Of a stretch of 64,000 bases of DNA, positions 32,557-40,706 are shown piece by piece. Position numbers and translations under genes: made by a program. Location of the stretch: NCBI GenBank assembly GCA_965220245.1, contig CBDCPI010000012.1:62001-126000 (forward strand), written 5' to 3'. The notes under the pieces were generated by a model that worked only from the letters and a program-made list of their open reading frames with translations, was not told where the DNA came from and searched no databases. Position 1 is the stretch's first letter, and every line of letters starts with the position of its first letter. This DNA comes from CBDCPI01 sp965220245. GTDB taxonomy: Bacteria; Chloroflexota; Dehalococcoidia; Lucifugimonadales; UBA3495.

Positions 32557-34545
32557 CTAACTCTCGCCGTCGCCGCCGGAAGCGGCCAAGGGCCGCTCGC
32601 TTTGGCTGGATAGCGCAGGCGACGGTTGCGGCACCGGCTGAGGGTGGGGAGCGGGCGGAGCGTAGGGCGGCGGTTGCGGCGGAGTCACTGGCACCGCAGG
32701 CTCGGTGCCTCGCTCTTCGTCGTTGAGTAGCTCACCCAGGTAATCTCCGGAAACTGTCTCGTTAACGATTAGATACTCGGCTAGCCGCACCAGCTTGGTC
32801 TTGTGGGTGACCATGATCTCTTCGGCCCGTTGGTAGGCCACGACGATCAAGTTTTTAACCTCGTCGTCGATCTCCTCAGCGACCTTATCTCCGTAGTCCC
32901 GCTCCTCGCTGAGCTCCCGTCCTAAGAAGACCAGCTCTTCCCGTTTTCCAAAGGTCCGCGGGCCTAAGGCCTCGCTCATCCCGTACCGTTTGATCATACC
33001 CAAGGCGATCTTGGTTGCCCGCTCTAAGTCGTTACTGGCGCCGGTGGTAACCTCGTCGAAGATCAACTGCTCGGCAACGCGCCCACCCATGGTTACAACC
33101 AGCATATCCAAGAACTGGTTCTTAGTCCAAAGGTAGCGGTCTTCCTCCGGCAACAACGAGGTGTGGCCGCCCATGGCTCCTCGAGAGACAATGGAGATCT
33201 TGTGCACCCGGTCGGCATGGGGCAGCGTCCACGCGGCCAGAGCGTGTCCGGCCTCGTGGTAGGCCGTCATCTCTTTTTCCCGGGCGCTGATTACCCGGCT
33301 CTTGCGTTCGGGGCCGGCGATGATGCGCTCCACCGCCTCCTCGAACTCCACCATGAAGATGGACTTCTTGTTGGACCTAGCGGCCAAGAGCGCGGCCTCG
33401 TTAATGAGGTTCGACAAGTCGGCCCCGCTGAATCCGGGGGTCTCTTTCGCTAGGGTCTCCAAGCTAACCTCGGGGGCCAGCGGCTTGCCCGCGGAATGGA
33501 CTTTCAAGATGGCAGTGCGCCCCACCACATCAGGCAGGTCCAAGGTGACCCGCCGGTCGAAACGTCCGGGGCGAAGCAAAGCCGGGTCCAGGATATCCGG
33601 CCGGTTGGTGGCCGCCAATACTATGATGTTGGTGTTGGTCTCAAACCCGTCCATTTCCACCAGGATTTGGTTCAGGGTCTGCTCCCGCTCGTCATGGCCG
33701 CCGCCCAGTCCCGCGCCCCGGTGTCGGCCCACGGCGTCTATTTCGTCAACAAACACGATGCAGGGCGCGTTGCGCTTGGCTTGGTCGAACAGGTCACGGA
33801 CCCGGGCCGCGCCGACGCCGACAAACATCTCCACGAATTCGCTGCCGCTGATGTGAAAGAAGGGGACCCCCGCTTCCCCGGCTACCGCCCGAGCCAAGAG
33901 GGTCTTGCCGGTGCCGGGTTGCCCCACCAGCAAGATACCCTTGGGGATCCGGGCGCCCAGGGAGAGGAACCGCTCCGGATACTTCAGGAACTCCACCACT
34001 TCCTGTAGCTCGTTCTTCGCTTCTTCCACCCCGGCTACGTCGGCAAAGGTGACTCCGGGACGGTTGAAGGGCATCATCCGCGCCCGGCTACGGCCAAAGC
34101 TCAGGGTCTGATTGTTGCTGCCTTGCGCCTGCCGCATCATGAACAGGATCAGGCCGCCGAAGAAAATCAGCGGGAGAAAGTTAAGCAACAGGCCGAAGAA
34201 ACTGCTAAGACCGCTGGAGCCTTTGAAAGTAACGTCTACTCCGCTGGGGGGGCCAACCTGGACTCCGCTATCTATCAGGAGTCCGACTACGTCGGTCTCG
34301 TCTCCGGTCCGGCTTACGAAGCTCTCAGAGCCGCCCCGGGCCACCACCTTCGGGTAAACGGTCAGTTTGTTGCCGTCCACCTCAATCTCGCGCACCTCGT
34401 TGGCCTTGGCCATAGCAACGACGGTGGTTATAGATTCTTCTTTGTTGCCACCGAAGCTGGGCAACAACGTGTAGAAAATGACGATAACCCCGATGATTAC
34501 CAGCAGGTAGACGAAGCTGTTTCTCATCCACCGGTTGCTTCCCAT
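32557..34545 (-). CDS. ftsH: ATP-dependent zinc metalloprotease FtsH
   Basis: 662 residues. Membrane segments about 9-29 and 115-137 flank a periplasmic-side domain. AAA module: Walker A GQPGTGKT (208-215), Walker B FVDEID (about 265-270), second region of homology ending RPGRFDRR. Zinc protease motif HEAGH at 430-434. The last 45 residues are Pro-rich. Degrades membrane and regulatory proteins together with HflK/HflC. Confidence 0.97.
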   Translation of the reverse strand: MGSNRWMRNSFVYLLVIIGVIVIFYTLLPSFGGNKEESITTVVAMAKANEVREIEVDGNKLTVYPKVVARGGSESFVSRTGDETDVVGLLIDSGVQVGPPSGVDVTFKGSSGLSSFFGLLLNFLPLIFFGGLILFMMRQAQGSNNQTLSFGRSRARMMPFNRPGVTFADVAGVEEAKNELQEVVEFLKYPERFLSLGARIPKGILLVGQPGTGKTLLARAVAGEAGVPFFHISGSEFVEMFVGVGAARVRDLFDQAKRNAPCIVFVDEIDAVGRHRGAGLGGGHDEREQTLNQILVEMDGFETNTNIIVLAATNRPDILDPALLRPGRFDRRVTLDLPDVVGRTAILKVHSAGKPLAPEVSLETLAKETPGFSGADLSNLINEAALLAARSNKKSIFMVEFEEAVERIIAGPERKSRVISAREKEMTAYHEAGHALAAWTLPHADRVHKISIVSRGAMGGHTSLLPEEDRYLWTKNQFLDMLVVTMGGRVAEQLIFDEVTTGASNDLERATKIALGMIKRYGMSEALGPRTFGKREELVFLGRELSEERDYGDKVAEEIDDEVKNLIVVAYQRAEEIMVTHKTKLVRLAEYLIVNETVSGDYLGELLNDEERGTEPAVPVTPPQPPPYAPPAPHPQPVPQPSPALSSQSERPLAASGGDGES

Positions 34546-34606
34546 CTTTTCCCCTTACCATTAAGAAAGGGCAAAGGGCACTAATCGCGTCTTTGCCGTG
34601 TTTTCT

Positions 34607-34635
34607 ATCTTAACGGAGCGCCTACTAAATTGCAA
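34607..34635 (-). promoter_or_regulatory. Promoter of ftsH
   Basis: Minus-strand TTGCAA (34630-34635), 17 nt, TAAGAT (34607-34612), about 60 nt before the ATG. The 69 bp conserved element ends 15 nt upstream of this -35. Confidence 0.5.
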
Positions 34636-34650
34636 AGCAGCGTAAGGCGG

Positions 34651-34719
34651 GCAACTGCTCAGACTTGCTGAGGCGAATTGATAGAGAGCCACGTCCGTAA
34701 TGCCAGTGTTAATCCCCTC
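34651..34719 (-). promoter_or_regulatory. 69 bp conserved upstream element, copy B
   Basis: Minus-strand partner of 28270-28338 (about 80% identical, no gaps), placed the same 15 nt before a -35 box, here that of ftsH. Several differences fall every third base, so an ancestral coding origin is also possible. Confidence 0.5.
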
Positions 34720-34808
34720 AGGACATTTGGGCCATCTGGACTCCCTGGAGGCGCAGATTGAGGGGCTGGACGCGGAGGTGGCCCAGCGACGGCTGCGCCT
34801 TTTTGAGG

Positions 34809-34835
34809 AAAAAGAAGGGGCCAACATGGCCCCTT
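34809..34835 (-). terminator. Terminator of gltA
   Basis: Minus-strand 9 bp stem AAGGGGCCA/TGGCCCCTT (34827-34835 with 34815-34823), 3 nt loop, then CTTTTT. It lies 28 nt after the gltA stop. Confidence 0.8.
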
Positions 34836-34862
34836 CCAAGTTCACCGCTATTGAAGGCCGGG

Positions 34863-35996
34863 TTAGGCGCGTTGCTCAATGGGGACGTACTCTAGGTCCA
34901 TCTCTCCGACGTACTCCAACAAGGGGCGAATCAGCATATTATCCTCATACTGCTCCGCACATTGGAGAGTCCATCCCGGAATGCGGCCCAAAGCGAAGAT
35001 GGAGATGAACAGGTCGTCGGGGATGCCCAGCAGATAGTAAATCGAGCCAGCGAAGAAGTCTACGTTGACAAAGATGCCCCTGGACCGGTAGGGCACCATC
35101 ACCTCGTCTTCGAGGTAGGTCAGAATCTGGAACCACTCCGGGTGGCCCATCTTCTCGCCAAGGGCCTTGGAGCGCTCTCTCAAGTGGCGGGCTCGGGGGT
35201 CTTCGGCTTTGTAGACTCGATGCCCGAAGCCCATTATCCGGCCGCCGCCGTCAAGAATCTTGCGGGCGTACTCTTCGGCGTTTTCGGGCTGGCCTATGTC
35301 CAAGGCCATCTTCATCACTTCTTCCGCCGCGCCGCCGTGCCAGGGTCCCTTCAGGACTCCGACTCCAGTGGTCACGGCTGAGTGGAGGTCGGAGAGGGTC
35401 GCCGCAGCCACCCGGGCACCGAAAGACGAAGCGTTAGAGCCGTGCTCCGCGTGCAGAATGAAGTCCACGTCCAACAGGCCGGTGGTCTCTTCATCCGGCT
35501 CTTCGCCAAAAAGCATCTTCAAGAAGTTGCCCGCGTGGTTCAAACTCGGGTCCGGGGCTACCGGTTCCAACCCTTGCCTCAATCGGTGATGAGCCGCCAC
35601 CACGGTCGGCCCCATCGCAGTTAGCCTTACACCCTTCCGGATTGTAGCCTCTTTGGAATTGTCGTCCACATCGGGGTCAAAGGTCGCCAGCGCCGAAATT
35701 CCGGTGCGGAGGGCGTCCATAGGGTGGCTGGACTTTACCAAGTCCAAGACCTGGATAACCTCATCCGGAATTCGGCGGTTGGCCCGCAGAGTGGCATCGA
35801 ACTCCGCTAGTTGCTGCTTGGAGGGCAGGACTTCATAAAGTAGAAGATAAACCACTTCTTCGAAAGTGGACTTTTCCGCCAAATCATGGATATTATAGCC
35901 GCGATACAGGAGTTTTCCTTCCTGGCCGTCTATGAAGCTGGATGTCGTCGTGTCAAAATAGACATCCTTCAGTCCCTTTGCGATCTCGGGAGCCAT
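34863..35996 (-). CDS. gltA: Citrate synthase
   Basis: 377 residues from ATG 35996, chosen for the AAGGAGG site 8 nt upstream; an in-frame codon at 36128 would give an unlikely extension. Entry step of the TCA cycle. Conserved: LLYRGYNIHDLA, SSFGARVAAATLSD, the catalytic His of GPWHGGAAEEV, GFGHRVYKAEDPRA and NVDFFAGSIYY (Asp). The length fits the type II/dimeric bacterial-archaeal form. It has a consensus promoter and its own terminator. Confidence 0.96.
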   Translation of the reverse strand: MAPEIAKGLKDVYFDTTTSSFIDGQEGKLLYRGYNIHDLAEKSTFEEVVYLLLYEVLPSKQQLAEFDATLRANRRIPDEVIQVLDLVKSSHPMDALRTGISALATFDPDVDDNSKEATIRKGVRLTAMGPTVVAAHHRLRQGLEPVAPDPSLNHAGNFLKMLFGEEPDEETTGLLDVDFILHAEHGSNASSFGARVAAATLSDLHSAVTTGVGVLKGPWHGGAAEEVMKMALDIGQPENAEEYARKILDGGGRIMGFGHRVYKAEDPRARHLRERSKALGEKMGHPEWFQILTYLEDEVMVPYRSRGIFVNVDFFAGSIYYLLGIPDDLFISIFALGRIPGWTLQCAEQYEDNMLIRPLLEYVGEMDLEYVPIEQRA

Positions 35997-36074
35997 GGCC
36001 CAACCCTCCTTGAGGGAAGTAGGTAATCCACGTGACTGGAAAGTCACTTCATCTGTAGGACCGAGGACAAGGCT

Positions 36075-36120
36075 ATCTGGCCGATGGAACCAAGTTGACC
36101 TCTCGTGGAATCGGCCAGAT
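36075..36120. promoter_or_regulatory. 11 bp inverted repeat in the gltA leader
   Basis: ATCTGGCCGAT (36075-36085) and ATCGGCCAGAT (36110-36120) are a perfect inverted pair, 24 nt apart. The upstream arm touches the -10 box, so a regulator or an early mRNA hairpin could act here. Confidence 0.5.
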
Positions 36121-36147
36121 TGTAGCATCCGCCTATAGGAGTGTCAA
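36119..36147 (-). promoter_or_regulatory. Promoter of gltA
   Basis: Minus-strand TTGACA (36142-36147), exactly 17 nt, TACAAT (36119-36124). Leader of about 115 nt to the ATG at 35996. Confidence 0.75.
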
Positions 36148-36155
36148 GAATACCA

Positions 36156-36480
36156 AAGCTCGGGCTAGGGCTACCGCATTCTAAAATCGGAGGTTACGGT
36201 TGAACCTGTATCACTGGGCAACCGCCGCAACTCTTCCTTGCATTTTGTCCAAATCGCTCAAGCCGAATCCGATTTTCGCAGATTATTTCTGCCAGTTTCT
36301 GGCTTCAAATTAGAATGCGGTTGCCCTGAAGCTCGGGCTAGGACGATTGCAAAGTCAGTCAGGCCCTTTTCATTGTCACCCTGAGCGCAGCGAAGGGTCT
36401 CTCCACTGTAGCTGAGATTCTTCGCTCCGCTCAGAATGACGGGTAGTGGTGGAGACTTTGCAATCGTCCTAATCTCGGGC
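36156..36480. mobile_element. Two adjacent MITE-like insertions at one target
   Basis: Element 1 (36166-36329) has 18 bp ends AGGGCTACCGCATTCTAA and TTAGAATGCGGTTGCCCT. Element 2 (36339-36470) has AGGACGATTGCAAAGTC and GACTTTGCAATCGTCCT, perfect. The sequence A-GCTCGGGCT-like target stands before, between and after them. Element 2 contains GTCACCCTGAGC/CTCAGAATGAC repeats. No transposase inside. Confidence 0.75.
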
Positions 36481-36547
36481 CCGGGACGCTGAGGAATTAG
36501 CCGTCCAGATGACGCAACTGGCCGAGGAAGTCCGGCCGAAACTTTAG
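36479..36547 (+). pseudogene. C-terminal gene fragment cut off by insertions
   Basis: Beyond the second element an open plus-strand frame reads ARDAEELAVQMTQLAEEVRP, then K-L-stop. It looks like the amphipathic C-terminus of a real protein, perhaps a luciferase-like monooxygenase. The upstream part is missing. Confidence 0.35.
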
Positions 36548-37111
36548 CCGCTTAAGGTCTTAGGCTCTAGCCTCCTCGCAATTTTGCGCCTTCCAGGGAC
36601 TCTCCTGGCTTGGTTTCTTCGGGATATAGTAGACCCGTCACTACCCCCAACCCGGTAATCAAACACAGGACTACCAGCCCCACCTGGAGCGATCCGGTTA
36701 GTTGGGCTACCAGGCCGGTAACCACGGGTCCGGCAGCAAAGCCCAACCCCATGAAAGTAACTACCAAGGAGGTAACGACTGCCACCTCCCGGGGCGTAAT
36801 CCCGGGATACTCGAACTGGCCGAGGAAGTCCGGCCGAAACTTTAGCCGCTTAAGGTCTTAGGCTCTAGCCTCCTCGCAATTTTGCGCCTTCCAGGGACTC
36901 TCCTGGCTTGGTTTCTTCGGGATATAGTAGACCCGTCACTACCCCCAACCCGGTAATCAAACACAGGACTACCAGCCCCACCTGGAGCGATCCGGTTAGT
37001 TGGGCTACCAGGCCGGTAACCACGGGTCCGGCAGCAAAGCCCAACCCCATGAAAGTAACTACCAAGGAGGTAACGACTGCCACCTCCCGGGGCGTAATCC
37101 CGGGATACTCG
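36516..37111. repeat. 298 bp perfect tandem duplication
   Basis: 36516-36813 and 36814-37111 are head-to-tail copies, identical by eye. They cover the last ~83 codons of the MFS gene plus 50 nt downstream. The junction has 2 bp of microhomology (AA). Confidence 0.9.
36567..36813 (-). pseudogene. Duplicated 3' end of the MFS transporter gene
   Basis: This is the outer copy of the tandem duplication. It encodes a C-terminal segment identical to that of the intact gene at 36865-38181 but has no N-terminal part and no ribosome site. Confidence 0.85.
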
Positions 37112-38181
37112 AAGGGAAGCACCTGAATTGCCGGGGTGGCAATCCACACTAGGCCAAGCCCGCTAATTAAGAACACCAGCAATAGCGGGTAAGGGGTCAA
37201 GACGATGGCCAACCCCAAGACGGTATTCAATAGCGCGGGCACCGCCAACAGCAGATTGCGTTTGCGGACCCGCCGGGCCAAGAAACCGCCAAAGAGCCCA
37301 GCCGGGATTAGCCCGTAATACAAGAACCCCAGCAGCGGCCCGCCCAAGGTTAACGACACCCCTCGTTCCTCTAACCACAGCGTCGGCAGAAAGGTCACCA
37401 TCGCCGTCCAAGTGGCGGATAGGGCAAACATGGTGCCCGCCAGAAGCCAAGTCTGGGGATAGACTCTCAAGGCCCTCAACGGCGTACCCTCTTGCTCCTC
37501 GATGCGGGCTTCCAGGTCTTGCACCGGGGCCTTCTTTTCTTGGGCCACAATGGCCCAAGCCAACACTTGGGCCGCTAAGAGTCCTCCCAGGATAAAGTAG
37601 GCCAAGCGCCAACTACCCAAACCGGTGATCAGCAACGCGCTGGTGCTCACCGCTAGGGCTAAGATGACGCTGTGCTGGGATAGACCAACGGAATTCACCA
37701 TCGCGTACTGCCGGGGGGCAACCCACTGTTGCAGCAACAAAGTCCGGGCCGGGATGGTTATAGTATGAATCCCAATAAAGAAAAACCGGGCCAACATCAA
37801 TAGTATGAAGCCGTTGGCCAGCCCTTGCAGGAAGAGAAATGGAGCGCCCAGAAGCAGGGACACCAAAACCAGCCGCACCGGCCGGAATTGGCTAAACCAA
37901 GCCCCGGCGGGCAATGACATCAACGCCGACGTGGTCCACCAAACGCCTTGGAGCAATCCTGCTTCCAAGGGAGAAATGTCTAAATCTTCGGAGATAAAGG
38001 GCAGGAAGAGACCGAAAGTGTAAGAAACGAGGATGATGCTGCTCATCTGGGCCCGGAATAACAACAAAACGGCCCAGCCGCGGGCCGGAGTTCGGGTAAT
38101 ACCCGGAGAGCCTGTCTCCAAGCTATCGGTCTCCGGCCCTTGAGTAGCTGCGGTCACCGGTTTGGGTCCACCGGCGGCCAA
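36865..38181 (-). CDS. MFS transporter (CynX/NimT-like)
   Basis: 438 residues, about 12 membrane segments after a 30-residue polar N-terminus. Early SYTFGLFLPFISEDLDISP and the loop motif RRVRKRN between TM8 and TM9 fit the superfamily. Substrate unknown. The 3' end was copied in tandem without breaking the frame. It lies 24 nt after the aldo/keto reductase end marker on the same strand, so the operon order is reductase after transporter. Confidence 0.85.
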   Translation of the reverse strand: MAAGGPKPVTAATQGPETDSLETGSPGITRTPARGWAVLLLFRAQMSSIILVSYTFGLFLPFISEDLDISPLEAGLLQGVWWTTSALMSLPAGAWFSQFRPVRLVLVSLLLGAPFLFLQGLANGFILLMLARFFFIGIHTITIPARTLLLQQWVAPRQYAMVNSVGLSQHSVILALAVSTSALLITGLGSWRLAYFILGGLLAAQVLAWAIVAQEKKAPVQDLEARIEEQEGTPLRALRVYPQTWLLAGTMFALSATWTAMVTFLPTLWLEERGVSLTLGGPLLGFLYYGLIPAGLFGGFLARRVRKRNLLLAVPALLNTVLGLAIVLTPYPLLLVFLISGLGLVWIATPAIQVLPFEYPGITPREVAVVTSLVVTFMGLGFAAGPVVTGLVAQLTGSLQVGLVVLCLITGLGVVTGLLYPEETKPGESLEGAKLRGG

Positions 38182-38204
38182 GTTTTTACCGTCCTCCGGA
38201 GAGG

Positions 38205-39161
38205 CTAAAACCGGCCTACTGCTGCGTCAATCTTTGCTATGGTTTCGGAATCGAGCCGGCCCTGGGCCTCGGCTTCGACACACTCTGCCAGTTCGGTCCG
38301 GTTCTTGACGCCCAAGACAATCGTGGACACGCCATCCATGGACAGCGCATACCGGTGCGCCAACGCTGCCGGCGACTGGCCCAACTCCCTGGCGAGGTCC
38401 CGGAATGGGGCAGCGCGGCGGAAATCGGCGGCGTCCAAGTGGTCATCAGGCAATGTACGGTCAAAGGCGGAGGTCAACGCCCCGGCTTGGACGGCTCGAA
38501 TGCCCATTACCGCAATGCCCCGCTGCTGGGCGGCGGCAATAATACTCCTCGGTTCCGGGTCCTCGTCGTACCGCTTCATGGCCCCCGGAGAGTCCAACAG
38601 ATTGGCGACGGCTTGCACGGCCCCGGGGACCGGTGCGAAATTCAGGGTTTCCCTGACCGCCTCGGGTACGCCGATTCCGGTGATACCCCAAGCGCCGATT
38701 TTGCCATCGGCCACCAGCCTTTCGAAAGCTGGCACCACGGCCTTGGTGAAAAGCCGCCGCGGCGTGCCATCGTAACGGTCTTCGCTGCCGTCAGCAATTA
38801 TTTGGTTGTGCAGAAAGAAGAGGTCGACCTTCTCCAACATCATCCGGGACAAGCTTTCTTCCAAGCTCTGCTGGAACAGTGAAAGCACGTCACCAGCGGC
38901 GGGATTGCCCAAGCGGCACTTGGTGGACACTCCCACCCCATCGGGAAGGCGGCCGCCAAAGGCCGCGCCAACCACCGACTCGGCTTCCCCGTTACCGTAA
39001 CTGGGAGCCAAGTCCAAGAAGGTGATGCCGGAGTCCACCGCCGCCCGCACCGTCGCCACCGCTTCCTCTCTGCTGGTCGGGCCCCACACTTGGCCGATGC
39101 CTCCCCCTCCCAAAGTCAGGGCGCTGACCTGTCCGAGATTTCCGAACTGTCTTACTTCCAT
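38205..39161 (-). CDS. Aldo/keto reductase
   Basis: 318 residues, TIM barrel using NADPH. Tetrad candidates: Asp and Tyr in FLDLAPSYGNGEAE, Lys in GVSTKCRLG, His in FFLHNQI. The cofactor part near the C-terminus (VSTIVLGVKNRTELAE) fits the family. Substrate unknown. It follows the MFS gene by 23 nt on the same strand; import and reduction of one compound is plausible. Confidence 0.9.
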   Translation of the reverse strand: MEVRQFGNLGQVSALTLGGGGIGQVWGPTSREEAVATVRAAVDSGITFLDLAPSYGNGEAESVVGAAFGGRLPDGVGVSTKCRLGNPAAGDVLSLFQQSLEESLSRMMLEKVDLFFLHNQIIADGSEDRYDGTPRRLFTKAVVPAFERLVADGKIGAWGITGIGVPEAVRETLNFAPVPGAVQAVANLLDSPGAMKRYDEDPEPRSIIAAAQQRGIAVMGIRAVQAGALTSAFDRTLPDDHLDAADFRRAAPFRDLARELGQSPAALAHRYALSMDGVSTIVLGVKNRTELAECVEAEAQGRLDSETIAKIDAAVGRF

Positions 39162-39328
39162 CTGAAAGCTCCTTCCGGACCAACTGCTTGGTCAAAAACT
39201 TCCTATAGCGAGGCGGCAGCCCTATTTCCTGCCAAGGGCCTAGGCCGCCAAACAACCTTGCATCCGGCTGGTATTATAGCGGTAGCCGGTCTCGGCCTTC
39301 TCCACAAACCAATCATGGAGGCCTTTTT

Positions 39329-39727
39329 ATGGCTCGCGAATATATCAACCCGCCAGACATCGCCGCTCCTCCGGCAAACCTGTACAACCACGTGGTCAAA
39401 GTAGGCAACACCGTTTACATCGCCGGGCAGGTGCCGCGGGGACTGGATGGAAAAGCCGCCTACCCGGGAGACCCGGAAGCTCAAATCCGGATGGTGTGGG
39501 CCAACCTGGAGAAAGCGGTCAAGGCCGCCGGCGGCTCGCTAAAAGACATCGTCAAGACCACTACCTACGTGGTTGGGGCCGATACCGGGGCCAAGATTCG
39601 CCCGGCCCGGCAAGAAATGCTGCCTCCGGAGGGACGCCCTACCAGCACCACGGTCGTGGTGGCCGGCCTGGCCGACCCGGACTTCCTGGTAGAAGTCGAA
39701 GCTATCGCCGTAATCGGCGACGACTAG
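39329..39727 (+). CDS. RidA/YjgF-family protein
   Basis: 132 residues. The family hydrolyses reactive enamines/imines or acts on related carbonyl compounds. Seen: NHVVKVGNTVYIAGQVP, TYVVGADTGAKIRPAR, and near the end the RPTSTTVVVAGLADPDFLVE region with the conserved Arg and Glu. The conserved Arg in RPTST supports activity. It is divergent from the aldo/keto reductase and converges on the dehydrogenase gene. Confidence 0.9.
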   Translation: MAREYINPPDIAAPPANLYNHVVKVGNTVYIAGQVPRGLDGKAAYPGDPEAQIRMVWANLEKAVKAAGGSLKDIVKTTTYVVGADTGAKIRPARQEMLPPEGRPTSTTVVVAGLADPDFLVEVEAIAVIGDD

Positions 39728-39761
39728 GCCGGGACCAGTACCGCGACGGGATTTTCCCAAG

Positions 39762-40661
39762 TCATAGGCCGGGGAGCCTTACCTGGACGCCAGCCCGCTC
39801 CTCTTGCAGGGTGAGGACGATAGAGCTGTCCCGGTCCTGCCAGCCCCGGCCCATGGCCTCCATATATTCCTGTTCGCACAGCTCGGTTATCCGCATGGGC
39901 ACGTTGTAAGTGCGGGCCAAGTCGGTGGCCAACCCGAGGTCTTTACGGGCGATTCTCAGGGCGAACCTAGGGTCGAAGTCGCCTCGAAACAGGGTATCCG
40001 GGTAACGCATACTCAGGTTGCTCATCCGGCCCAAGGCCCCGTTGCGGAACACATCGACGATAACCTCCGGAGCAATCCCAGACTTGATGGCCAGGGTCCA
40101 GCACTCGGCCATGGCTAGGTCGGTACAAAAGACCGCGGTGTTGTGCAAGATCTTGCAAATGCAGCCAGCGCCAATGCCTCCGGTGTGATATACCCGCTCG
40201 CCGATAGCCTCCAACAGGGGCCGGCATTTCTCGAACGTGTCATCGTCGCCCCCGACTATCACCAGCAGGTCCCTGATGCGGGCGCCTTCAACGCCGCCGC
40301 TAACCGGAGCGTCCAACATGCTCACACCCTGCGCCTTTAGCACCTCGTAAACCCGTTGCGCCAGCAGCGGCGAGTTGGTGGTGTGGTCGATATAGGTGGA
40401 CCCCGGGTTCACCCCTTCCAGGATACCGCGAGGGCCCAGGGCCACCTGCTCCATCTCGACGGGGCCGGGAAGGCAGGAGCAGATGACCTCGCAGGCGCTC
40501 GCTACGGCGCTGGGGGAGTCGGCCCACTCCGCTCCCAACTCCAACAGGTAGTCGGCTTTCTCCCTTACGATGTCGTGGACCACCAACGAGTGGCCGGCTT
40601 TCAGAATGTTGGCCGCCATTGGCGTTCCGATGTTCCCAGTGCCGATGAACCCGACCCGCAT
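39762..40661 (-). CDS. 3-hydroxyisobutyrate dehydrogenase-family oxidoreductase
   Basis: 299 residues. NAD(P) motif GFIGTGNIGTPMAANIL, substrate loop DAPVSGGVEGAR, catalytic Lys in GIGAGCICKILHN. Oxidises a beta-hydroxyacid; which one cannot be read. It follows the amidohydrolase gene on the same strand (46 nt), suggesting one catabolic operon. Confidence 0.9.
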   Translation of the reverse strand: MRVGFIGTGNIGTPMAANILKAGHSLVVHDIVREKADYLLELGAEWADSPSAVASACEVICSCLPGPVEMEQVALGPRGILEGVNPGSTYIDHTTNSPLLAQRVYEVLKAQGVSMLDAPVSGGVEGARIRDLLVIVGGDDDTFEKCRPLLEAIGERVYHTGGIGAGCICKILHNTAVFCTDLAMAECWTLAIKSGIAPEVIVDVFRNGALGRMSNLSMRYPDTLFRGDFDPRFALRIARKDLGLATDLARTYNVPMRITELCEQEYMEAMGRGWQDRDSSIVLTLQEERAGVQVRLPGL

Positions 40662-40706
40662 CGGTTGCCTCCCAAATATCGAAGTTATGTGGCCGTGGCC
40701 GTTGCT

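Noticed and set aside
34700..35008. Plus-strand ORF between ftsH and gltA
   Set aside because: It runs through the gltA terminator and into the antisense of gltA; the coding-like start overlaps the conserved upstream element.
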